A DNA stretch of 8,675 nt, from contig CALFYR010000711.1 in the NCBI GenBank assembly GCA_937954195.1, positions 1 through 8,675 on the forward strand, written 5' to 3'. How positions within the stretch are numbered: the first letter of the stretch is position 1; every line of letters starts with the position of its first letter. A model generated the notes under the pieces. The model ran no database searches and had not been told where the DNA came from. It saw only the letters and a list, made by a program, of their open reading frames with translations. Positions 1 through 5,488 of the stretch are shown piece after piece. This DNA comes from an uncultured Dehalococcoidia bacterium (GTDB taxonomy: Bacteria; Chloroflexota; Dehalococcoidia; Tepidiformales; Tepidiformaceae). Both the position numbers and the translations under genes were made by a program.

Positions 1-155
1 GGACGCGCCGCTTCGATGTGGACCCGTTTGTGAAGCACTGCCTGCTCAACGGCCTCGATGACATCGGCCTGACGATGCTGAACGACGACAGGATTGCCGC
101 GTTCGAACAGAAGCGGAGCGACCTGCTTCCATCGACCGCGACGCTCGTTTCCTAG
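1..155 (+). CDS. leuD: 3-isopropylmalate dehydratase small subunit, 3' end only
   Basis: The frame read from base 3 gives about 50 C-terminal residues and ends at TAG 153-155; the rest lies left of the window. The stretch [16 protein letters not shown] followed by a DD-IAAFE segment is the typical C-terminal signature of LeuD, comparable to the RHCMMNGLDSIGLT region of the E. coli protein. With LeuC it forms isopropylmalate isomerase, which interconverts 2- and 3-isopropylmalate in cytoplasmic leucine biosynthesis; the small subunit is the swivelling domain that completes the active site. The next step, LeuB, is encoded about 4.2 kb to the right on the same strand. The stop codon overlaps the stop of the convergent gene in a shared CTAG (152-155). 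Start, promoter and full length cannot be seen. Confidence 0.93.
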   Translation, partial: TRRFDVDPFVKHCLLNGLDDIGLTMLNDDRIAAFEQKRSDLLPSTATLVS

Positions 156-1201
156 TCGTCGTCGAAGGTGTCCGCTAGGTCCGCGAGTGTGGGCTCGTGG
201 GATGTCCGTGCGGTGAGGCTCGCGATCGCCGCCTCGACCTCGGCCGTCTGGGGCGCGTGGTGCAATGCGTCCAGCGCGATCGTGAGCTTGCTTTGCCGCA
301 CCTCCGCCGTGATGGATTCGAGGAAGAGCCCAATGAGTTCCTGGCGTCGGCTGGCGACAATCGAGGTGGCGAGGACCGCGTAGAGATCCTCGGAGGCCGT
401 CCGGAGAAGTTGAGCAGTGAGTTCGAGTGCGATGGGGTCGGGGTCCAGCGACACGAGCAGGTCGCAGAGGCCCAGCAAAATGACCTCGTCATCGGCCATC
501 GCGAAACGGCCGAGAATGGACTGCAGCCGATCGGCGGGGACGCCTGCGAGGCCGCGCAGTGCTTCGGCCGTAACATCCGGGAGCGGCGCGCGGCGAGAGC
601 GCAGAGACTCGAAGACATCGGCGGCCGGGGCGGAGCCGAGGACATACATCGCGAGCGCTTCGCGGTGCCCGAGGTTGGCGAGCAGCCGTGCGGCGGTGAG
701 CGCAGGTTCGCCGCTCATCGGGCTCGCGTCGTTCAACCCCAGCATGGTGATGGCACGGTACGTGGCAACTTCGGCATCGAGCACGCCGAGCAGCGCGAGG
801 CCCGCCGCGCGGATAATCTCCCCGTCGCCGTTGAGTGATGGCTCCGTGTAGCGGGATGCTTCGAGGGCCAGCGGCAAATCGTCTCGATCGCGCAGGTGCC
901 AGAGCGCGCTGAGCACCGCCGCCCGGATCTGACCGCCGGCATCGCGCTTGCGCCCGGATTCGGCGAAGTAGCCATAGAGATCGCGGAGGATGGGGCCGTC
1001 ATCCGGCCGCACGTTTTCGCCGAGCGCGCGCAGTGCCGCGGCCAACAGCTCGGGGTTGCCCTCGGCTTCGATGATGCCCATTGCGAACTCGCGAGTCGCC
1101 GACGCGTCACCGCGGAGAGCGCGGAACCGATCCAGCTTTCGCCGGACTTCGGATGACGACGAGCTGACGCGTTTCACTTCCGCGCCACTGTACGGCAGCA
1201 T
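152..1201 (-). CDS. HEAT-like alpha-solenoid protein of unknown function
   Basis: A 349-residue protein with no recognised catalytic motif, signal peptide or membrane segment. It is almost wholly alpha-helical in character: Ala/Leu-rich helices of about 12-15 residues recur (for example around residues 50-62, 90-105, 130-145, 165-180, 230-250 and 295-312), separated by short turns with Asp, Pro or Gly. This is the look of HEAT/ARM-type solenoids, which usually serve as protein-binding scaffolds. The N-terminus has a run of Ser (SSSSSE) and the C-terminus is acidic (TFDDD). I took ATG at 1201; no clear Shine-Dalgarno precedes it, and a GTG eight codons downstream (at 1177) would give a protein starting MKRVSSSSS. 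It is divergent from aat (56 bp between start codons) and convergent with leuD. The coding call is strong because the frame is long and open and other frames look like shadows; the function is unknown. Confidence 0.75.
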   Translation of the reverse strand: MLPYSGAEVKRVSSSSSEVRRKLDRFRALRGDASATREFAMGIIEAEGNPELLAAALRALGENVRPDDGPILRDLYGYFAESGRKRDAGGQIRAAVLSALWHLRDRDDLPLALEASRYTEPSLNGDGEIIRAAGLALLGVLDAEVATYRAITMLGLNDASPMSGEPALTAARLLANLGHREALAMYVLGSAPAADVFESLRSRRAPLPDVTAEALRGLAGVPADRLQSILGRFAMADDEVILLGLCDLLVSLDPDPIALELTAQLLRTASEDLYAVLATSIVASRRQELIGLFLESITAEVRQSKLTIALDALHHAPQTAEVEAAIASLTARTSHEPTLADLADTFDDD

Positions 1202-1257
1202 GCGACAGTTGGTGACGCGTTGCCCGAGAGTTGCCAGTGGTTCAGGGTTCGACTCGA

Positions 1258-2013
1258 ATGATCGTCAGCGAGGGGCCAGGGCCACTGCGAGATAGTTCGG
1301 GGCGAAAGGTGCACCTCGCCATCGACCGCAGCGCCGTACCGCCGCGGCGGCTTGTCCCACCATGCCCGTACGAGTTCCCCGACCCACGAACCACCCGCAC
1401 AATTGACACGATCATCGCCCACGGCGGCGACTTCATGCCGGCGACGGTGTTGGCCGCCTACCAGATGGGCCTCTTTCCCTGGCCGCACGAGGACACCGAG
1501 TACGTCTGGTTCTCACCCGAACCGCGGGCGATCCTGCCGGTCGATGGTCTGCACGTATCGCAGCGCCTGGGGCGGACCGTGCGGAGTGGGCGCTTTCGCG
1601 TGACGGTGGATGCGGCCTTCGAGGCAGTAATGGAGGCATGCGCTGTGCGCCCGGACGATGGCACCTGGATCACGCCAGCACTCCTGGAGGGCTACGTCGG
1701 GCTGAACCGGGCCGGCCACGCGCACAGCATCGAGGTCTGGGATACGGCGAGCGGCGACCTTGCCGGAGGGCTCTACGGCGTGGCCGCGGGCGCGATGTTC
1801 GGCGCTGAATCGATGTTCTACCGGGTCCGGGACGCCTCCAAGGTCGCCATGGTGGCGCTTGTACAGCTCGCGCACGAAATCGGCATCGAGCTCATCGACG
1901 TCCAGGTCGTGACCGATCACACGGCGCGCATGGGCGTGGTGGAGATCCCGCGGGCCGAGTACCTGCGGCGGTTGGACGCGGCCCTTGAACGCGAAGTCGA
2001 TTGGACGGGCTAG
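1258..2013 (+). CDS. aat: leucyl/phenylalanyl-tRNA--protein transferase
   Basis: Aat transfers Leu or Phe from aminoacyl-tRNA to the N-terminus of proteins that begin with Arg or Lys, creating N-degrons recognised by ClpS-ClpAP. Family blocks are all present in order: GGDFMPATVLAAYQMGLFPW (residues 56-75), WFSPEPRAI (84-92), GTWITPALLEGY (135-146), GHAHSIEVW (153-161), GGLYGVAAGAMFGAESMFYR (170-189), DASKVAMVAL (192-201), and LIDVQVVTDHTARMG (212-226) with EIPRAEYL (229-236). I chose ATG 1258 because AGGG lies about 10 bases upstream. A TTG at 1231 would add nine residues but has GAGAG jammed against it, too close to act as a ribosome site. The first 38 residues before the conserved FPDP are unusually long and poorly conserved, so a later start is not excluded. 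The stop overlaps that of vapC in CTAG (2010-2013). Confidence 0.95.
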   Translation: MIVSEGPGPLRDSSGRKVHLAIDRSAVPPRRLVPPCPYEFPDPRTTRTIDTIIAHGGDFMPATVLAAYQMGLFPWPHEDTEYVWFSPEPRAILPVDGLHVSQRLGRTVRSGRFRVTVDAAFEAVMEACAVRPDDGTWITPALLEGYVGLNRAGHAHSIEVWDTASGDLAGGLYGVAAGAMFGAESMFYRVRDASKVAMVALVQLAHEIGIELIDVQVVTDHTARMGVVEIPRAEYLRRLDAALEREVDWTG

Positions 2014-2423
2014 GCGTCGAGCCAGTTCTCTACGACGACCCCCGGCACCATTTCGAAGTGTCTCGTGTTCCTCGTGACGACAATCAGGCGGTGGCTCAAG
2101 GCAATGGCGGCTATCCGCGTGTCAGCGTCGCCGATAGGTGTCCCGGCCGCTTCCAACGTGGCTCGAAGTATCCCGTACTCACGCGCTGCGGCCTGGTCGA
2201 ACGGCAGGACCGGCAAGTTCGCCTCAACTAGCTCTCCGATCCTCGCACGCAGTCGCGCCCCGGCCGGACCGAGTCGTGTTGCTCCATAAACAAGCTCGCC
2301 GAGCGTAATGGAAGAGGTCGCTTGGTCCTCCGTCGGCACCGCGGCGAATCGGCGGACAAGCGCCAGCGACGGCGCTCGACGCATGAGTTCACTGAGTATG
2401 TCGGTATCGAAGAGGTATTTCAC
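2010..2423 (-). CDS. vapC: VapC-like PIN-domain ribonuclease toxin
   Basis: A 137-residue PIN domain, the usual size for VapC. Acidic metal-binding residues are where expected: D6 in the opening YLFDTDILSEL, E43 in ITLGELVYG, and D99/D101 in IGDADTRIAAIA, followed by VVTRNTRHF (115-123) near the C-terminus. These coordinate Mg/Mn for single-strand RNA cleavage; VapC toxins typically cut tRNA or rRNA. The start is GTG at 2423, embedded in GTGA with the TGA stop of the upstream antitoxin gene, so the pair is translationally coupled. No residue that would inactivate the enzyme is apparent. The 3' end overlaps the aat stop in CTAG. Target RNA cannot be predicted from this sequence. Confidence 0.93.
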   Translation of the reverse strand: MKYLFDTDILSELMRRAPSLALVRRFAAVPTEDQATSSITLGELVYGATRLGPAGARLRARIGELVEANLPVLPFDQAAAREYGILRATLEAAGTPIGDADTRIAAIALSHRLIVVTRNTRHFEMVPGVVVENWLDA

Positions 2424-2719
2424 GGCTCCAGTGAAACCGCCCGGCCACGGTCGCTCTCCCGGGCCTCGCGGAGGTCATCAATCAATGCGTCGATAGCGTT
2501 GTCTGGCACGTCGGCCCAAAGCCCCAGCAGCGCAAGTGCGCCTTGGGGGTGTTCAGACTGGGGGGCTGCGAGACTCTCGGCATTCTCGATACCCACAATC
2601 ACCGCAACTTCCTTGCCGTGGCGTTCGACGACGTAGGTTTCGCCGCGATGCTGGACGGCATCGAGAACTGCCGCGAAGTTGGCCTTGGCCGCGGCGGCAC
2701 TAATGTGTTTGCGGGCCAC
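2420..2719 (-). CDS. Phd/YefM-type antitoxin of the VapC pair
   Basis: A 99-residue protein. Residues 1-50 fit the Phd/YefM DNA-binding fold: AAAAKANFAAVLDAVQHRGE, then YVVERHGKEVAVIVGIENAE, i.e. helix, beta hairpin with RHGKEVAVIV. Residues 68-99 (DVPDNAIDALIDDLREARES and a short tail) form an acidic amphipathic C-terminal helix of the kind that wraps VapC. It would neutralise the toxin and, as in this family, probably repress the shared promoter. The start is GTG at 2719; only a weak AGAGA lies upstream. The stop overlaps the vapC start by 4 bp. A 46-bp AT-rich gap separates it from ridA. I leave the symbol empty because the protein is Phd-type by sequence while the toxin is VapC-type. Confidence 0.9.
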   Translation of the reverse strand: MARKHISAAAAKANFAAVLDAVQHRGETYVVERHGKEVAVIVGIENAESLAAPQSEHPQGALALLGLWADVPDNAIDALIDDLREARESDRGRAVSLEP

Positions 2720-2725
2720 GATGCG

Positions 2726-2760
2726 TCTCTGAATTAGTCATATAGGTCAGAATAGCACAT
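2726..2760 (-). promoter_or_regulatory. AT-rich probable promoter/operator of the toxin-antitoxin pair
   Basis: The gap between the ridA stop and the antitoxin GTG is conspicuously AT-rich in an otherwise GC-rich window. Read on the minus strand it holds TATTCT, TATATG and TAAT-like blocks that could serve as a -10, and a short repeat of TGAC (TGACCTATATGAC). Antitoxins of the Phd family usually bind such sites just upstream of their own start. No convincing -35 box is visible, so the exact promoter is uncertain. Confidence 0.35.
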
Positions 2761-2765
2761 TCACC

Positions 2766-3230
2766 CTAGGCGTCCGCGATCTCCACAATCATCTCGATTT
2801 CGACCGCGATGTTGTTCGGGAGTGACTGCATACCGACCGCCGAGCGGGCATGCCGGCCCTTCTCGCCGAAGATCTCGACGAGGAGGTCGCTCGCGCCGTT
2901 GATGACCTTCGGCGCATCGACGAACGTCTCGGTGGCGTTCACCATGCCGAGCAGCTTCACGAACCGGGTCACGCGGTCCAGCCAGCCAATCTCTTCCTGA
3001 AGCGAGGCGAGGCAGGCCAGCAGCGTTGCTCGGGCGGCTTCGTAACCCTGCTCGACGGTCAGGTCGGCGCCAAGCCTGCCGGTGATGAGTGAACCGTCCT
3101 CGCGGTAGGGCCCGTGGCCCGAGAGGAACACCAGGTTCCCTGTTGTGACCGCCGAAACGTAGTTCGCCATGGGCCCACGCTTTGGCGGGATGCTGATCCC
3201 CAGTTCGGTCAGGCGTTCGGCGATGGTCAT
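2766..3230 (-). CDS. RidA (YjgF/YER057c/UK114) family protein
   Basis: Family members hydrolyse reactive enamine/imine intermediates such as 2-aminoacrylate that leak from PLP enzymes, acting as cytoplasmic trimers. The protein has 154 residues from the chosen start. It begins TIAERLTELGI, then ANYVSAVTTGNLVFLSGHGP (22-41) and GASDLLVEIFGEKGRHARSA; the C-terminal block R129-SAVGMQSLPNNIAVEIE carries the Arg and Glu (E144) that correspond to the key residues of RidA. It belongs to the slightly longer subgroup (about 150 residues), whose substrates are less well known than those of the 128-residue archetype. ATG 3230 is preferred because AAGGAGG lies 5 bases upstream; an in-frame ATG at 3317 lacks such a site and would add 29 unconserved residues. 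It is divergent from the cupin gene. Confidence 0.92.
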   Translation of the reverse strand: MTIAERLTELGISIPPKRGPMANYVSAVTTGNLVFLSGHGPYREDGSLITGRLGADLTVEQGYEAARATLLACLASLQEEIGWLDRVTRFVKLLGMVNATETFVDAPKVINGASDLLVEIFGEKGRHARSAVGMQSLPNNIAVEIEMIVEIADA

Positions 3231-3364
3231 TGCGGCCTCCTTGGTTGGAGCCACCATGATGTTCGTCCGGGTGGACCCATTCAAGGTGGCCCAATAGCCC
3301 TCCGGCGCGCTGGACATGGGGTTCAGACTGGGATCAGTCCCAGTACAAGGAGGCCGCGATGACC
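3225..3364. repeat. inverted pair of near-identical 20-nt translation-start contexts
   Basis: Bases 3225-3244 (start region of the RidA gene, minus strand) and 3345-3364 (start region of the cupin gene, plus strand) are inverted copies matching at 18 of 20 positions. Each comprises CAAGGAGGCCGC, a purine, and ATGACC. Part of the match is just a strong Shine-Dalgarno plus ATG, but the CCGC spacer and the ACC second codon also agree. The two arms flank the 100-bp divergent intergenic core. Confidence 0.6.
3327..3344. promoter_or_regulatory. 18-bp dyad (7-bp perfect arms) just upstream of the cupin ribosome site
   Basis: ACTGGGA (3327-3333) and TCCCAGT (3338-3344) are perfect inverted copies around the four bases TCAG. 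The right arm ends directly before ACAAGGAGG, the ribosome-binding site of the cupin gene. It sits in the divergent intergenic region between the RidA and cupin genes. It could be an operator for a dimeric regulator or a hairpin in the 5' leader that affects ribosome access. No poly-T follows, so it is not a typical terminator. Confidence 0.5.
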
Positions 3365-3748
3365 ACAGAACGCGTCATCCCCACCGTAGGTGAATACCAG
3401 ATACTCCAGGACTTCGAGACGGCGGCAGCCAGCGTGCGCGTGTTTGCCATGCCGTTCGGCGCCGGGGCTATCGGTTCTCACGTCCACCGGCGTTCGATGC
3501 AGATCTACGTGGCTCTGCAGGGCTCGGTCGCCGTCGAGATCGACGGGGTAGAACGGACGCTCCTGCCGTACGAAGCCCTGGCCGTTTGGCCCGGCAGCAA
3601 GCACCGGGCCTCGCCGGTCGATGGCGATGTGGTGCTGATGAACATTTCCGTGCCGCCGCTCGCGCCGGATGACCAGCTCGCGGTCGTGCAAGAACCGGAG
3701 CACGGCGACATGCGCCTTCCCCGCGGAGACGATGACCTGGAGGATTGA
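3359..3748 (+). CDS. small single-domain cupin protein
   Basis: A 129-residue protein whose centre is one cupin beta-barrel. Motif 1 is seen as GSHVHRRSMQIYVALQGSV (39-57), with H41, H43 and Q48 in the metal-ligand positions (Gln in place of the more usual Glu), and motif 2 as LAVWPGSKHRAS (74-85), with H82 as the last ligand. A metal ion is therefore likely. The acidic C-terminal tail (residues 105-129, ending GDDDLED) lies outside the barrel. ATG 3359 has a strong AAGGAGG five bases upstream. The stop is followed after one base by the start of the HemG-like gene, so the two are co-transcribed and probably coupled. Cupins are too diverse for the substrate to be named: an enzyme, a binding protein or a sensor are all possible. 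Confidence 0.88.
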   Translation: MTTERVIPTVGEYQILQDFETAAASVRVFAMPFGAGAIGSHVHRRSMQIYVALQGSVAVEIDGVERTLLPYEALAVWPGSKHRASPVDGDVVLMNISVPPLAPDDQLAVVQEPEHGDMRLPRGDDDLED

Positions 3749-3749
3749 G

Positions 3750-4289
3750 ATGAAGGTCCTTATCGCCTATGGCACAACCGAAGGCCAAACCGCCCACATC
3801 GCGGAAGAACTCAAGAAGCGACTGGGCGTGCTCGGAGTGGATGCCGAGACTGTGGACCTCCAACGCGGGGCGCCGATAGTCGCGGCTTACGACCGCGTGG
3901 TCGTCGCGGCATCGATCCACGTTGGGAAGTACCAGAAGGAAGTGTCGAAGTTCGTGACCCAGAACTCCGGCCTGCTCAACGAAGTTCCGTCATGGTTCGT
4001 GGGAGTGAGCCTGGCCGAAGCCGGCGGCGATCGGCCGGGCGGTCATGAGGCTGCCCAGGCCCTGATCGATGGGTTCGTGGCTGACCACGGCTGGCGGCCG
4101 CGGGCCACGTTGAGCCTCGCCGGCGCGCTGAAGTACCGCGAGTACAACTTCCTGAAGCGCATGATCATGAAGCGGATCGCGGGCAGCCAGGGTGGCGAAA
4201 CCGATACCTCCCGCGACTGGGAGTACACCGACTGGGCCGCCGTAGACCGGCTCGCGAACGAGGTAGCGGCGTCTGCTGTTCCGGCATAG
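3750..4289 (+). CDS. HemG-like flavodoxin-domain protein (menaquinone-linked protoporphyrinogen oxidase family)
   Basis: A 179-residue long-chain flavodoxin fold resembling E. coli HemG, which oxidises protoporphyrinogen IX to protoporphyrin IX in haem synthesis using FMN and respiratory quinone. The FMN phosphate loop is YGTTEGQTAHIAEEL (7-21). Further matches are YDRVVVAASIHVGKY (47-61), GWRP (114-117), AGALKYREYNFLKRMIMKRI (124-143), GGETDT (148-153) and YTDW (159-162), in the same order and spacing as HemG. ATG 3750 is preferred over an upstream in-frame ATG at 3669 because GGAGG lies six bases before it and homology starts there. It overlaps no other gene and directly follows the cupin gene. 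A more general flavodoxin role is possible, since no other haem genes are in view; hence no symbol. Confidence 0.85.
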   Translation: MKVLIAYGTTEGQTAHIAEELKKRLGVLGVDAETVDLQRGAPIVAAYDRVVVAASIHVGKYQKEVSKFVTQNSGLLNEVPSWFVGVSLAEAGGDRPGGHEAAQALIDGFVADHGWRPRATLSLAGALKYREYNFLKRMIMKRIAGSQGGETDTSRDWEYTDWAAVDRLANEVAASAVPA

Positions 4290-4308
4290 GAACGATTCGC
4301 GGCGGGAC

Positions 4309-4338
4309 TTGGACGGCTAGTGGGCACCGCCCTAGGAT
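4309..4338 (+). promoter_or_regulatory. sigma70-type promoter candidate for leuB, near-leaderless
   Basis: TTGGAC (4309-4314) and TAGGAT (4333-4338) are separated by 18 bases. A start point about seven bases past the -10 would fall near 4345, only a few bases before the preferred leuB ATG at 4349. That spacing is what leaderless or near-leaderless transcripts show. The -35 match is modest, so this is a candidate only. Confidence 0.45.
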
Positions 4339-4348
4339 GGCGCTCACT

Positions 4349-5440
4349 ATGTCTACATTCCGCATTTTGCTCACCCCCGGCGATGGCATCGGGCCCGAAG
4401 TCCTCGAAGAAGCGTTGAAGGTGCTCGGCCGCATAGAAAAGCGGTACAAGCACGAGTTCCAGTTCGAGGAAGAGACCATCGGCGGCGCCGGCATCGATAA
4501 GTACGGCGTGGCGCTCCGACCGGAGACGGTGGCCAAAGCGAAGGCATCGCAGGGAGTGCTCTTCGGTGCAGTCGGCGGCCCGAAGTGGGACGACCCGAAG
4601 GCCACCGTCCGGCCCGAAGACGCCATCCTCGGTATGCGGAAGCAGCTCGGGCTCTTCGCGAACCTCCGTCCAGTGCGCATCTACCCGGAGATGATCGATG
4701 AGAGCACGCTGAAGCCCGAAGTGCTCCAGGGCGTGGATATGGTGGTCATCCGGGAGCTCACGGGCGGCCTGTACTTCGGCCAGCCGAAGAAGCGCTGGGA
4801 AAACGCCAGCGGCCGGCAGGGGGTCGATACCCTTCGCTATAGCGAGAAGGAGATTGAGCGCGTTTGCCACGTCGCCTTCCAGCTCGCGCGCCAGCGCCGC
4901 AAGAAGGTCACGAGCGTGGACAAGGCGAACGTGCTGCGCACCGGGCAGCTCTGGCGCGAAGTGGCAACCGAGGTAGGCAAGCAGTACCCCGACGTGGAAC
5001 TGGAACACATCCTTGTCGATGCGTGCGCGATGTACCTCATCCGCCGGCCCGCGAGCTTCGACGTCGTGGTCACGGAGAACATGTTCGGCGACATCCTGAC
5101 GGACGAGGCGGCGATGCTTGCCGGTTCGATGGGGATGATGCCCTCGGCCAGCCTGGGGCGCAGGCGGAAGGACGGCACGGGCATCGGCCTGTACGAGCCG
5201 ATTCACGGAAGCGCGCCGGACATCACGGGTCAGAAGAAGGCGAATCCACTGGCGATGATCCTGAGCGCCGCGATGATGCTGCGGCTCTCGCTGGGGCTCG
5301 AAGCCGAGGCGGCCGCGATTGAGTCGGCGGTCGATGAGGTGATCAAGGCGGGGTACCGCACGCCGGATATTGCGGGCAAAGGCGCGAAGGTAGTGGATAC
5401 GGCGAAGATGGGCACGCTCGTCGCTGACGCGTTGGGGTGA
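4349..5440 (+). CDS. leuB: 3-isopropylmalate dehydrogenase
   Basis: LeuB oxidises and decarboxylates 3-isopropylmalate to 2-oxoisocaproate with NAD+ in leucine biosynthesis. The 363-residue length is normal. Hallmarks: GDGIGPEV (11-18), the substrate-binding arginines R97 and R107 in GMRKQLGLFANLRP, R135 and Y142 in VIRELTGGLYFG, K192 in SVDKANVL, and metal-binding D224, D248 and D252 in the DACAMYL and TENMFGDILTDEAAML blocks. The NAD-binding GLYEPIHGSAPDITG (280-294) is intact. ATG 4349 matches the homologous start MSTFRILLTPGDG; an in-frame ATG at 4337 would add only MALT and overlaps the -10 candidate. It lies 59 bp after the HemG-like gene and may be read through from it as well as from its own promoter. 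It converges on nirK. Confidence 0.97.
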   Translation: MSTFRILLTPGDGIGPEVLEEALKVLGRIEKRYKHEFQFEEETIGGAGIDKYGVALRPETVAKAKASQGVLFGAVGGPKWDDPKATVRPEDAILGMRKQLGLFANLRPVRIYPEMIDESTLKPEVLQGVDMVVIRELTGGLYFGQPKKRWENASGRQGVDTLRYSEKEIERVCHVAFQLARQRRKKVTSVDKANVLRTGQLWREVATEVGKQYPDVELEHILVDACAMYLIRRPASFDVVVTENMFGDILTDEAAMLAGSMGMMPSASLGRRRKDGTGIGLYEPIHGSAPDITGQKKANPLAMILSAAMMLRLSLGLEAEAAAIESAVDEVIKAGYRTPDIAGKGAKVVDTAKMGTLVADALG

Positions 5441-5448
5441 GTCCATTC

Positions 5449-5476
5449 GCGGGATGGGCAGAGACGCCCATCCCGC
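5449..5476. terminator. stem-loop between the convergent leuB and nirK genes
   Basis: GCGGGATGGGC (5449-5459) and GCCCATCCCGC (5466-5476) form a perfect 11-bp GC-rich stem with loop AGAGAC. It begins 8 bp past the leuB stop and ends 12 bp from the nirK stop, the right place for a bidirectional terminator. There is no T-run on either side, so it is not a textbook intrinsic terminator; it may rather stop or protect 3' ends. Confidence 0.6.
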
Positions 5477-5488
5477 TGAACTCAAACC

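Noticed and set aside
1231..1257. TTG start for aat at 1231 giving nine more residues
   Set aside because: The GAGAG motif abuts the TTG with no spacing, while ATG 1258 has a better spaced AGGG; the extra residues are not conserved.
2761..3294. 177-residue minus-strand frame overlapping the RidA gene
   Set aside because: Same strand but different frame from the RidA gene, which has a strong ribosome site and family motifs; composition is His/Arg/Gly-rich as in shadows.
3256..3297. 13-codon plus-strand mini-ORF (MMFVRVDPFKVAQ) with GGAG upstream, before the cupin gene
   Set aside because: Could be a leader peptide, but it is very short, no promoter is visible upstream, and a chance occurrence is likely in 100 bp.
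2551..3332. 12-mer GTTCAGACTGGG occurring at 2551-2562 and 3321-3332
   Set aside because: One copy is inside the antitoxin gene and the other in an intergenic region; no wider similarity or regular spacing, so probably chance.
4043..5485. 480-residue open frame on the minus strand opposite leuB and the HemG-like gene
   Set aside because: It lies antisense to two genes with clear family motifs; its Arg/His/Ala-rich composition is the usual shadow of a GC-biased gene.
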